47,006 nucleotides of DNA from Acinetobacter junii CIP 64.5 (GCF_000368765.1 NZ_KB849655.1:1418506-1465511), one strand, 5' to 3'. Positions 1 to 7,595 are shown, counted from the stretch's first letter. Program-made: numbers and translations. The notes: a model not told the origin generated them from the sequence alone.

Positions 1-126
1 AAACTGATCCCAGCGGGTGGCTGATCTTAATTTTTGCCCAGAGTGGTGCAGTTTAGCCAGACGTTCAAAATCTTGTCTTAGAATGGGTTTGAGTAATTGA
101 TGAAATACGGTATTCTGATGTGACAA
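1..126 (-). CDS. IS4-family transposase, N-terminal 42 residues (partial)
   Basis: The minus strand encodes a protein opening (M)SHQNTVFHQLLKPILRQDF and continuing FERLAKLHHSGQKLRSATRW to the window edge. This is the usual N-terminus of IS4-family transposases with a DUF4372-type leading domain. The likely start is TTG at 124-126, preceded by AAAGGA. The DDE catalytic region is outside the window. The gene reads away from the window, in the same direction as the TRAP permease gene upstream of it. Confidence 0.8.
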   Translation of the reverse strand, partial: MSHQNTVFHQLLKPILRQDFERLAKLHHSGQKLRSATRWDQF

Positions 127-128
127 AA

Positions 129-190
129 CCTGAGTCCTTTATAGTTAAAGTGTTTGTTTGCATTCATATTTTAACTATTTAGACTCAGGT
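129..190 (-). repeat. Long hairpin over the transposase ribosome-binding site
   Basis: Two nested perfect inverted repeats lie just upstream of the transposase start. The outer arms are ACCTGAGTC (minus-strand reading, 182-190) and GACTCAGGT (128-136). The inner arms are ATAGTTAAA (170-178) and TTTAACTAT (141-149). In a transcript entering from outside the element, the 3' arm contains most of the AAAGGA Shine-Dalgarno and ends within two bases of the TTG start. IS10 and IS50 use such structures to prevent transposase translation from read-through RNA; that function here is inferred. Confidence 0.7.
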
Positions 191-224
191 TTTTTTATTT
201 AAAGCAAACTATGGGACAGTAGTG

Positions 225-242
225 ACCCGAAGGTGCTTTTTT
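225..242 (-). terminator. Remnant of a terminator split by the IS
   Basis: On the minus strand this reads AAAAAAGCACCTTCGGGT and then passes straight into the IS inverted repeat. The same 18 bases occur in the intact terminator of the second TRAP gene (2817-2847), where they continue GC plus a T-run. Here the 3' arm and U-tract are gone, so the structure should no longer terminate the first TRAP permease transcript. Confidence 0.75.
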
Positions 243-254
243 AGGAGATAAGAG

Positions 255-2456
255 TTAGTGTTTATACCAACCAAACATTTGGAAAATGTATGGTGCGTAA
301 GTTACCAACACTAAAGATGAGAACAATACGATAATAGGTAATAACCAACGCTCATATCGGAAGTAGAAACTTGTATATTTCTCTTTCGCTTCCTTATCAG
401 CTGCCGTAACCTCTTCATCACCGACGGAGAGTCGCGTCAACAAATGGTTCAGCGCAACAGGCGGTGTCACATAACCAAACTCAAATGCAACCAATACGAT
501 CATCCAGAAGTGAATTGGATGGATACCATTCTCGTAAGCCACTGGAGCAATCGTTGCAGCAACAAGAATTACCGCACCGAATGGATCGGTTGTCATACCA
601 ATAATTGCTAGTAAAAGCGCAATAAATGCCAGTGAAATATAGATATTGCCCAAGTGTGTAGGCAATAACTCAACCACTTCTGCACGTTCGATTAGACCAC
701 CAACACTTGCAGACAGAGCCATCAACAAGATCAATGCACCAATATGTCCTACAGTTTCTGATGTTGCAAAACGTAAAGCCCCACCAAAACCAAAGCCTTT
801 GCTGCCATGTGGATCATGCGACTTTAAGAACTCAGACTTTTTCTCATGCTCACGAACTAAAGCTTCATGTTTAGGATCTGTTACTGGTACTGGATGTTTA
901 GCCGCAAATAATTTGTCGAACAAAATCATCGCGATTAATACCAATGGAAGAATCATTGGTGCTGTAAATTCATTGATTGATGTATCTAAAGCAAGCTTAT
1001 AGAACATCACCACGGCCAAACCAATGATCACATAAGGAATCACAGGAATACACGCGCGTAACATACCAGGTACAGCAACTTTCGGTGAATTCACACGGAA
1101 TTTTTCTTCAGCAAGAATCAATGAAACGCCTAAGAAAATAAATGCGGTTAGCCAGAAGACATAAATACCGTGATCAAATAACTCTGTTGAAGTCACATGA
1201 CGACTATCAAGCATCGAAATCAAAATCACAAGTAAACAAGGACGGATCACTACACCTAGTGAACCTGACATTGCCGATACCGCTAAGGCATATTGACGAC
1301 GTGCACCAGAGTTCCAAACCTCTTTATAGATGATCGCACCAGCTGCAATAACGAAAATACCAGAAGCACCTGTATATGCTGTTGGAATCGCTGCTGCAAT
1401 CAAGATTAACCAAGTTAAAGTTTCTGGAGCCAAGTTCCATGGACGTAAAATATTCAGGAACAAATCCATGACACGCGTTTGAGTCAGCAACATACCTGCC
1501 CAAATGAACAATGCTAGATTTAAGAAAATCCCTGAGAATTCAACCAAAATACCGAGGTAAATACCTTGCCCCATTGGATAATCCATGAAGAAGGTAAAAA
1601 CAATACCTGTCACAAGTGACATATAGGCATATAAAGGTACGCTTAAGAATGCTAAACCAACATTTCCTTTTTCTTGAGCATTTTTAGGGACCAAGAATAA
1701 TTGGAATACACTGATAATGGTCATGACTACGAATAAAATAATCCATAACCATGAAATCGCCATCGTTTTAGCTGTAACTTCAACACCAGAATTGAGTAAG
1801 GACTGATATTGGCTCCAAACAGAAGCACTTAATAATCCATTACCCAAGATCATCAAAGTTGAGTAAACACGATAGTCAATTTTGCTTTTTGGCGCACGTA
1901 AACCAATATGGTGGTAGCGCAAAGATGCTGTAATTGACGTAAACAAGACCATAACTAATAAAAGAACAGTCTGGTTTTCCGATCCAACCTTAAAGATACC
2001 GAAGAAAGATGTTTCAACTTGACGATATGTACGAATGCTTGGATGTGCTTCCAAATGCTTCATAGCTTTATCATAAAATTGATATTTCTCTTCACACTGT
2101 TGTTGCGCACCCATTAAAGAAGCACGAACATCTGCTTCAGAAGCAGCACCAAACATGCTTGCGAACTCATCCGCAGCATTTGCTTTCATTTGGGCTTGAA
2201 CTTGTGCTTCGATGTCAGGATGTCGATCACAAGAAGGTTTTTCAGGTTCAGCTCGTAAATACGAGTACTGCATTCCTGTAGTTTGATCACCGTAAAGACG
2301 CTCACCCATACGGAGCATCTGACCGTGAATCATTTCGCCAGTACCAATAAGCAAAGTCATTAGCAACAAAGCAAGAATGATAAATGTAGATATCCAATCA
2401 TTCCAGATATAACCCAAACGAGCTAATCCAGACTTTTTGTCTTGATCATTTTGCAT
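255..2456 (-). CDS. TRAP transporter fused permease (DctQ-DctM type), copy 1
   Basis: This inner-membrane permease of the TRAP family drives sodium- or proton-coupled solute uptake with a periplasmic binding protein. The 733-residue protein is much longer than a DctM subunit (about 430). An N-terminal region of about 260 residues has a helix at 22-40, a large polar loop at about 41-160 with Cys76 and Cys121, and further helices near 162-180 and 233-256. The DctM-like region follows, with TGASGIFVIAAGAIIYKEVW near 362-381. It is about 60-65% identical to the next gene upstream. No binding protein is adjacent; the substrate is unknown. The downstream terminator is broken by an IS. Confidence 0.85.
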   Translation of the reverse strand: MQNDQDKKSGLARLGYIWNDWISTFIILALLLMTLLIGTGEMIHGQMLRMGERLYGDQTTGMQYSYLRAEPEKPSCDRHPDIEAQVQAQMKANAADEFASMFGAASEADVRASLMGAQQQCEEKYQFYDKAMKHLEAHPSIRTYRQVETSFFGIFKVGSENQTVLLLVMVLFTSITASLRYHHIGLRAPKSKIDYRVYSTLMILGNGLLSASVWSQYQSLLNSGVEVTAKTMAISWLWIILFVVMTIISVFQLFLVPKNAQEKGNVGLAFLSVPLYAYMSLVTGIVFTFFMDYPMGQGIYLGILVEFSGIFLNLALFIWAGMLLTQTRVMDLFLNILRPWNLAPETLTWLILIAAAIPTAYTGASGIFVIAAGAIIYKEVWNSGARRQYALAVSAMSGSLGVVIRPCLLVILISMLDSRHVTSTELFDHGIYVFWLTAFIFLGVSLILAEEKFRVNSPKVAVPGMLRACIPVIPYVIIGLAVVMFYKLALDTSINEFTAPMILPLVLIAMILFDKLFAAKHPVPVTDPKHEALVREHEKKSEFLKSHDPHGSKGFGFGGALRFATSETVGHIGALILLMALSASVGGLIERAEVVELLPTHLGNIYISLAFIALLLAIIGMTTDPFGAVILVAATIAPVAYENGIHPIHFWMIVLVAFEFGYVTPPVALNHLLTRLSVGDEEVTAADKEAKEKYTSFYFRYERWLLPIIVLFSSLVLVTYAPYIFQMFGWYKH

Positions 2457-2460
2457 GTGT

Positions 2461-2578
2461 ATTCCAGTTTATTTTTTCTCAACATCCATCCAAAGATGTT
2501 GAATCATGCGTTGTCCTTGGTTGATAGATAAATGAATTACCCTCTTCGGAACCAATCCCTTTTTAAACCGCCTAAATT
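2461..2578 (-). promoter_or_regulatory. Conserved 5' leader of TRAP copy 1
   Basis: This stretch is about 80% identical to 5070-5183 in front of TRAP copy 2. In transcript order the shared blocks are a GGTTTAAA segment (possible -10 region), GGGATTGGTT, AAGAGGGT, TCTATCAACCA, and a hairpin with stem CAACATC/GATGTTG (2495-2501 with 2480-2486, 8-base loop). The hairpin lies within the mini-ORF. TTGGTT and AACCAA could form a second stem upstream. No known riboswitch family is recognised. Confidence 0.6.
2469..2507 (-). CDS. Candidate 12-residue leader peptide, TRAP copy 1
   Basis: The minus-strand mini-ORF encodes MIQHLWMDVEKK and ends 12 bases before the permease ATG. AAGGA lies 7 bases before its ATG, a good ribosome-binding site. 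The first ten codons are identical to those of the mini-ORF in front of TRAP copy 2, and the same bases form a hairpin, so conservation could reflect RNA structure rather than peptide. Expression is not shown by sequence. Confidence 0.45.
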   Translation of the reverse strand: MIQHLWMDVEKK

Positions 2579-2816
2579 TGCAGCAAACTTTTCTAAAAAA
2601 TAATGACTGCAATCACTTTTTTGTAAGTTTTTTTTATCAATTTAAACAATGAATAATTTTAACCGTAAAAATATTAAAAGCATTTAACCTACTGTCTAAG
2701 CATACTGGTTTACTTGGATTTGCAAAATCTTTGGCAAAAATATTTAAAACGATTAACTATCTCAAATTTATTCAAATTTCTTATTTAGAGAAAATTGATG
2801 AGCTATTTCGAGAAAT
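2579..2816. other. A+T-rich intergenic stretch between the two TRAP genes
   Basis: This holds no convincing ORF. It should contain the upstream part of the TRAP copy 1 promoter region. Several T- and A-runs are present, but no -35/-10 pair near consensus with 17-base spacing was found. Confidence 0.5.
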
Positions 2817-2847
2817 AAAAAAAGCACCCGAAGGTGCTTTTTTTATT
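2817..2847 (-). terminator. Intrinsic terminator of TRAP copy 2
   Basis: On the minus strand the stem AAAGCACC/GGTGCTTT closes a TTCG tetraloop (UUCG in RNA) and is followed by a run of seven T. The stem and flanking A/T runs are symmetric, so it could work in both directions. It ends 6 bases after the permease stop codon. Confidence 0.9.
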
Positions 2848-2853
2848 GTTAGT

Positions 2854-5064
2854 TTAGTTATACCAACCAAACAATTTAAAGAAATACGGAACGTAAGCAA
2901 TAATTAAGATTGCAGGTACCATCACCAATAAAGGCAATATCCAACGTTCATATCGATAGTAGAAAGACAAATGACGAACTTCTGCATCTGCTTCAGCCAC
3001 TTCCGCATCACCAATCGATTGTCGAGCCAAGAGATGGTTTAACGCAACTGGAGGTGTGACATAACCCAACTCAAAACCAATAAGCGCAATCATCCAGAAA
3101 TGAACAGGATCAATACCATATTGATATGCAACAGGTGCGACTGTAGCCGTGATCAGAATCACAGCACCAAATGGATCCATGATCATACCTACGAAGATCA
3201 TCAATAATACAATCAACGTAATCACGACAACAATATTATTAATATCTTGCGGGAATGCTTCCATGATATGAATTTGCTCAAGGAAACCACCGACACTCAC
3301 TGAAAGCGCCATCAGAATCACAAGTGCACCGATATGCCCTACTGTTTCACTTGAAGAAGCATGCAATGCTTTAGCAAAGGAGATATTACGCTCTGGTTTG
3401 CGTGGGTCATCTTCTGGATTAATTTTTGGTGCAGGTTGACTACCATCCGCAGGCAATGTGTAGCTATTCAAAGTACTGTCCCAATGACCAACAGGCGCCA
3501 ACGGTGCAGGTTCTTTACGTAACTTATCAAACAATACCATCATCAATAGAATCACAGGCATCATTACAGGTGCAGTAAATTCATTGAGATCAGTTGCTAA
3601 TGCATGTTTGTAGAATAACCAAATCAAAACAAAGATCACGATATATGGTGATACAGGTACGAATGCACGTAATGATTTAGGCAATGCAACTTTAAATGGT
3701 GCAATACGGAATTTTTGTTCTGCAAAGAATAATGCAATCACCAAGAATAACGTTGAGGTTAATAGGAATGTGTACATCCCGTATTTATAAAGCAAATCAG
3801 TCGTTACTTCTTTGTTCAGTGAAGCGACTACTACGATCAATAAACATGGACGTAGAACTACACCCATTGAACCCGATAGCGCCGTTGCTGCTAAAGCAAA
3901 CTGACGGCGTCCACCCGCATTCCACACTTCTTTATAAATAATCGCACCCGCAGCGATAACGAAAATACCTGATGCACCTGTATAGGCTGTTGGTAATGCC
4001 GCTGCAAGAAGGATCAACCAAGTTAAAGTCTCTGGAGCCAGATTCCAAGGACGTAAGATATTGAGGAATAAATCAACAATACGTGTTTGCTTGAGCAACA
4101 TACCAGCCCAAATAAACAAGGCTAGATTCAAGAAAATATTCGACAATTCAACCAACTGTCCCAGATAAATACCTTGCCCCATTGGATAATCCATGAAGAA
4201 AGTAAATGCAACCCCGGTGATAATCGCCATATAGGCATATAAAGGAATACTGAGGATGGCTAAACCGACATTACCACCTTCACGAGTTGCAGCTGGTGGT
4301 TTGATCATTTGAAATAAACTGATGAGTGTCAGCACACCAAACAATATCATCCACAACCAATAAATCACGTTCATTTCTGGTGTGATCGGAACACCTGAAT
4401 TCATGACCGATTTATATTGGCTAATCACAGATGATGTGAGTAATGCATTACCCAACAACATCGCAATACCATAAACACGGAAATCAGTTTTAGTAGCAGG
4501 ACTACGTAAACCAATGTGATGCGCTTTCAATGTTGCACTGATTGCAGCAAATACAACCATAATAACGAGGAATAACGCGCGGTTCTCTGCACCTAATTTA
4601 AAGATACCAAAGAAACTAGTTTCAATTTTACGATAAGTACGAACACTAGGATTGGCTTCGATATGCTTCATTGCCTTATCGTAGAATTGGTATTTCTCAT
4701 CACATTGTTGCTGAGCCGCTATCAGCGAAGCTCGAACATCTGCCTCAGAGGCTACACCAAACATACTCGCAAACTCATCAGCAGCATTGATTTTCATTTG
4801 CTCTTGAACTTGTGCATCTATATTTGGATTTCTGTCACAGGTTGGTTTCTCTGGTTCAGCACGTAGAAATGAATATTGCATTCCAGTATCAGGATCACCA
4901 TAAAGGCGCTCCCCCATACGTAAAAGCTGACCATGAATCATCTCACCTGTTCCAATAACCAATGTCATTAGAAGCAAGAAAAGTATGACAAAGGTCGAAA
5001 TCCACTCTGTCCATATATGGCTGAGCAGACCTAATCCAGATTTTTTCTCTTGATCATGTTGCAT
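2854..5064 (-). CDS. TRAP transporter fused permease (DctQ-DctM type), copy 2
   Basis: This 736-residue paralogue of the following gene has the same design: an N-terminal helix (about 22-40), a periplasmic-type loop with two cysteines (in PEKPTC and QQQC), DctQ-like helices, and a DctM-like region with TGASGIFVIAAGAIIYKEVW. The two differ most in the cytoplasmic-type linker near residues 510-560, where this copy has a proline-rich stretch. A TatT-like lipoprotein and a rhombosortase are encoded upstream. The start follows the leader mini-ORF stop by two bases, which suggests translational coupling. The substrate is unknown. Confidence 0.85.
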   Translation of the reverse strand: MQHDQEKKSGLGLLSHIWTEWISTFVILFLLLMTLVIGTGEMIHGQLLRMGERLYGDPDTGMQYSFLRAEPEKPTCDRNPNIDAQVQEQMKINAADEFASMFGVASEADVRASLIAAQQQCDEKYQFYDKAMKHIEANPSVRTYRKIETSFFGIFKLGAENRALFLVIMVVFAAISATLKAHHIGLRSPATKTDFRVYGIAMLLGNALLTSSVISQYKSVMNSGVPITPEMNVIYWLWMILFGVLTLISLFQMIKPPAATREGGNVGLAILSIPLYAYMAIITGVAFTFFMDYPMGQGIYLGQLVELSNIFLNLALFIWAGMLLKQTRIVDLFLNILRPWNLAPETLTWLILLAAALPTAYTGASGIFVIAAGAIIYKEVWNAGGRRQFALAATALSGSMGVVLRPCLLIVVVASLNKEVTTDLLYKYGMYTFLLTSTLFLVIALFFAEQKFRIAPFKVALPKSLRAFVPVSPYIVIFVLIWLFYKHALATDLNEFTAPVMMPVILLMMVLFDKLRKEPAPLAPVGHWDSTLNSYTLPADGSQPAPKINPEDDPRKPERNISFAKALHASSSETVGHIGALVILMALSVSVGGFLEQIHIMEAFPQDINNIVVVITLIVLLMIFVGMIMDPFGAVILITATVAPVAYQYGIDPVHFWMIALIGFELGYVTPPVALNHLLARQSIGDAEVAEADAEVRHLSFYYRYERWILPLLVMVPAILIIAYVPYFFKLFGWYN

Positions 5065-5066
5065 GT

Positions 5067-5114
5067 CTATTCCACTTTATTGTTCTCAACATCCATCCAA
5101 AGATGTTGAATCAT
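5067..5114 (-). CDS. Candidate 15-residue leader peptide, TRAP copy 2
   Basis: The mini-ORF encodes MIQHLWMDVENNKVE. Its TAG stop is two bases before the permease ATG. The first ten codons match the mini-ORF of TRAP copy 1 exactly. Its upstream region (CATATACATCGC) has no clear Shine-Dalgarno, unlike copy 1, which weakens the case for translation. Confidence 0.4.
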   Translation of the reverse strand: MIQHLWMDVENNKVE

Positions 5115-5183
5115 GCGATGTATATGGTTGATAGAGAAATAACACCCTCTTGATAACCAATCCCTATTTAAACCGTCTAAGTT
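5070..5183 (-). promoter_or_regulatory. Conserved 5' leader of TRAP copy 2
   Basis: This is the homologue of the copy 1 leader. It carries the same GGTTTAAA, GGGATTGGTT, AAGAGGGT and TCTATCAACCA blocks. Its hairpin has stem CAACATC/GATGTTG (5102-5108 with 5087-5093) and an identical loop. Divergence is concentrated between the blocks, which points to selection on them or to recent duplication. Confidence 0.6.
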
Positions 5184-5217
5184 GTTGATAAGTTTGTATG
5201 AAAGTGACTTAATGTTT

Positions 5218-5787
5218 TTATTTCTTAATCCTTTTTAATAGCAAATAACCAAGTCCACAAAATACACCTCCAATTGCTCCAATCAAATGTGCTTCTGTTA
5301 GTACAGGACTTCCTATTAATTGTGCTGTACCTGTTTGACCAAAGGTATTTTCCCAAACAAGTTTGGCAAATATGAGCACTAAAACTAAAATTGCGAATGT
5401 TCTTTCCTTTGGATATTTTAGATAAACCAAACTTACCGCTGTATAAAGACCATGCAATACGCCTGATAAACCTGCATAAGCTTCAATATAAGGAAAGTAA
5501 AAATAAAAAATGAGGCTGATAAATGGTGGTAACAGTAATAACAACCAAACTAGATGTCTATTACGCGCATGTGGAAAAATAAAAGGTAAACAAGCAAATG
5601 CAAGCATATTCAAAAAGAAATGCATCCATCCAACATGTACCCAATGGGCTGTCCATAAACGCCAGACTTCGACCAGTACACTAGGCTTCCAATAGATGAA
5701 ATGATCAGCAAAAACTTGCAGACTTGCAGAGATCGAAATACATACTGCGATCAATATGACTTTCCGTATCCATATTTGATCTTTCAT
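5218..5787 (-). CDS. rrtA: Rhombosortase (rhomboid-family intramembrane serine protease)
   Basis: This polytopic inner-membrane protease of 189 residues has the size of the rhombosortase branch of the rhomboid family. The active site is visible: HFFLN (56-60) with the oxyanion Asn60, the nucleophile Ser108 in AGLSGVLHG (105-113), and the catalytic His167 in TEAHLIG. Rhombosortases process proteins with a GlyGly-CTERM tail in bacteria with type II secretion. No such substrate was seen in this window. It lies between the lipoprotein gene and the TRAP copy 2 leader. Confidence 0.85.
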   Translation of the reverse strand: MKDQIWIRKVILIAVCISISASLQVFADHFIYWKPSVLVEVWRLWTAHWVHVGWMHFFLNMLAFACLPFIFPHARNRHLVWLLLLLPPFISLIFYFYFPYIEAYAGLSGVLHGLYTAVSLVYLKYPKERTFAILVLVLIFAKLVWENTFGQTGTAQLIGSPVLTEAHLIGAIGGVFCGLGYLLLKRIKK

Positions 5788-5804
5788 TTACGTACCCCTC
5801 TTTT

Positions 5805-5867
5805 AAAACGAACCTTTTACATTCAACATTAACCAGTAATCTACTTAAATAATGTAAAAGGTCGTTT
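5805..5867 (-). terminator. Probable terminator of the TatT-like lipoprotein gene
   Basis: On the minus strand AAACGACCTTTTACATT (5851-5867) pairs with AATGTAAAAGGTTCGTTTT (5805-5823), with one bulged base and a 27-base loop. The distal arm runs into TTTTAAAAG. The loop is long for an intrinsic terminator, so attenuation before the rhombosortase gene is also possible. Confidence 0.5.
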
Positions 5868-5875
5868 AATCTAGG

Positions 5876-6958
5876 TTACTGAGGTGGGGTCTCTTCTGCA
5901 GGAGCAGACGCACCATCCCCACCACCATCAAATAGCTCATCTAATTCTGAAGAACTTTCTTGTTTATCATCCCAGAATGTTGATAGACCTTCATCGGTAG
6001 CACGTATGCCAGTATTTTCTGTCCAGTAACGATCCGCAATTCCACGAACCATTAGACCTGCCATTTTGTCAATTAATCTAAATTGAGGGTTTGCAGGTTT
6101 ATCTTCCCCTGTTGCAGCAGCATATGAACGGAATGCATCTCTAAGTTTTGCATCATCACCACTTGCTTGTGCAGCAACAGCATAAAGTGCATGTGCTAAG
6201 CGAACACCTTTTTTCTCACCAATTTGCATCGATTCTTTCATCGTTGCATAAGGTTCAGGTTTACCATCACCAGCACCTGGTAATAATGTCCAAATCACAG
6301 CACGAGTCGCCATTGGAGCGCCCCAGAACTTTTCATTATCTAGACATGCCATACCACGTTCTACAATACCCGCAATATCTTTCGGTACATTGATTGCACC
6401 ACCAGAGTTAATATCATTGGTCATCGCTTGCAGACCACTTACCATCCCTAAAAGGTAAACTGTCTGATCTAAATCATTGCGCATTGTTGGGCATGAATCA
6501 CCCAATTTATATTTATATTTTGATTCCCAACGATTTGCAAAAAGTTGATAACCTGCATATTGACGTTCAGCAGCAATCCCCGCCCAACGTTTTTGTTCAA
6601 TACGAGCATCTTGAGCTTCAGAAACTTGACCTGCTTTCGAAGCACGCAAATAGCGGAGTTCCGCTTCTAAGGCTTTATTTTCAGCACAAATACCTGCTGA
6701 GGTATACAATAACACCGCCATACGTGTTGGATCAGCACCCATATCCTTGGTTGACATCACCGCTGGAGTTAAGGCATTACCTGAATTACACACCATTTCG
6801 GCGTCATCCATCGCCAAAATTGGTGGAACAATATGATTTTCACTAAAACTTAATGCGACATTAGCCCCTGTTTTAATGATTTGTGAACACCCTGATAATA
6901 TTGATGTTGTGAGTAACGCAACCGCCACACCCTGTCCCATTTTTTGGAATTTAGACAT
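5876..6958 (-). CDS. Lipoprotein, TRAP TatT-like
   Basis: The 360-residue protein begins with a lipoprotein signal peptide: a hydrophobic core at about 11-22 and lipobox LSGC with Cys24. The mature part is helical and repeat-like and begins near NHIVPPILAMDDAEMVC. It ends in an acidic, Gly/Pro-rich tail (DGGGDGASAPAEETPPQ). The pattern resembles TatT, the TPR-type lipoprotein accessory of some TRAP transporters, and the nearby TRAP permease supports that. The assignment is by general resemblance only; an unrelated helical lipoprotein remains possible. Confidence 0.55.
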   Translation of the reverse strand: MSKFQKMGQGVAVALLTTSILSGCSQIIKTGANVALSFSENHIVPPILAMDDAEMVCNSGNALTPAVMSTKDMGADPTRMAVLLYTSAGICAENKALEAELRYLRASKAGQVSEAQDARIEQKRWAGIAAERQYAGYQLFANRWESKYKYKLGDSCPTMRNDLDQTVYLLGMVSGLQAMTNDINSGGAINVPKDIAGIVERGMACLDNEKFWGAPMATRAVIWTLLPGAGDGKPEPYATMKESMQIGEKKGVRLAHALYAVAAQASGDDAKLRDAFRSYAAATGEDKPANPQFRLIDKMAGLMVRGIADRYWTENTGIRATDEGLSTFWDDKQESSSELDELFDGGGDGASAPAEETPPQ

Positions 6959-7116
6959 TCTTCCTGTCCTCTAATTAATTTGTTTTTCCTTTTAGACGTA
7001 CCTTATCAGATGCAATACTTGAATTAAAGAGTAATTGCTCTAATTTAACATGCGCATTCTGACACAATTCACAGATAAGAGAATTGACAGAGAGTTGAAA
7101 ATACAAAAATTTTAGG

Positions 7117-7157
7117 CAAAAAAAAGTAGCATTGCGACGGTTCAGCACATGCTACTT
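7117..7157 (-). terminator. Intrinsic terminator of the microprotein pair
   Basis: On the minus strand the stem AAGTAGCAT (7149-7157) pairs with ATGCTACTT (7124-7132), followed by a run of eight T. It lies 34 bases after the stop of the 33-residue microprotein. Confidence 0.8.
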
Positions 7158-7190
7158 ATTAACTGGTAAAAACTTGAAACTCTTTATCTT

Positions 7191-7292
7191 TTAGTTTTGT
7201 TGAAAGTAATCCTTGAGTGATGTTTCAGCTCTTCCTATAACAATCGCCATAACGACTGCAATTACTAGAAACATCCACATTGAAATCTCCAT
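7191..7292 (-). CDS. Single-helix membrane microprotein, 33 residues
   Basis: This short gene encodes MEISMWMFLVIAVVMAIVIG followed by RAETSLKDYFQQN. It has one predicted transmembrane helix (about 5-20) and a short charged C-terminal tail. A near-perfect Shine-Dalgarno (AGGAGG) lies 6 bases before the ATG. The upstream gene encodes a clear paralogue, identical at about 19 of the first 26 aligned residues, and the two are 24 bases apart, so they form an operon ending at the hairpin at 7117-7157. Paralogy plus a strong ribosome-binding site make it very likely a real gene. The function is unknown. Confidence 0.75.
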   Translation of the reverse strand: MEISMWMFLVIAVVMAIVIGRAETSLKDYFQQN

Positions 7293-7316
7293 AGAGACCT
7301 CCTACACTTTTTGTAT

Positions 7317-7526
7317 CTACTTTTGATAGATACTAGATCGACGTTCGACATCAGCATTAACGGGATTGTGATATATTGATGACACCTTCAATCTCTTTCT
7401 CTTGGTCACTGCAACATTACGTTGATGTGATTCAAGAAGTTCCCTGAGTAAAGTTCCTGCTCTTCCTATTACAATTGCAAAAACGATTGCAATCACCAGA
7501 AACGACCATGTTGGAATTTCCATCAT
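7317..7526 (-). CDS. Single-helix membrane protein, 69 residues
   Basis: This protein begins MMEIPTWSFLVIAIVFAIVI, with one transmembrane helix (about 7-22), then GRAGTLLREL and a basic tail (KRKRLKV). The first 30 residues are paralogous to the 33-residue protein downstream; the last 35 or so have no counterpart there. GGAGGTCC lies 4 bases before the first ATG (7 before the second), so either methionine may start it. No family is recognised. Confidence 0.65.
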   Translation of the reverse strand: MMEIPTWSFLVIAIVFAIVIGRAGTLLRELLESHQRNVAVTKRKRLKVSSIYHNPVNADVERRSSIYQK

Positions 7527-7595
7527 TTTAGGACCTCCACCACACTTTACGTTGGTGTTTGTACTTTAGCGAAAAGGTAACGATCTTGATGCTCA

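Larger units (their letters stand above)
1..224 (-). mobile_element. IS4-family insertion sequence, transposase 5' end (partial)
   Basis: This is the promoter-proximal end of an insertion sequence that continues beyond base 1. Its terminal inverted repeat is TGGGACAGTAGTG at 212-224. Read on the minus strand this is CACTACTGTCCCA, matching the end of the right-hand copy (CACTGCTGTCCCA, 46761-46773) at 12 of 13 positions. Inside it are the transposase start and a long hairpin. The element lies directly against the remains of a terminator at 225-242. The target duplication cannot be checked because the other end is outside the window. Confidence 0.85.
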
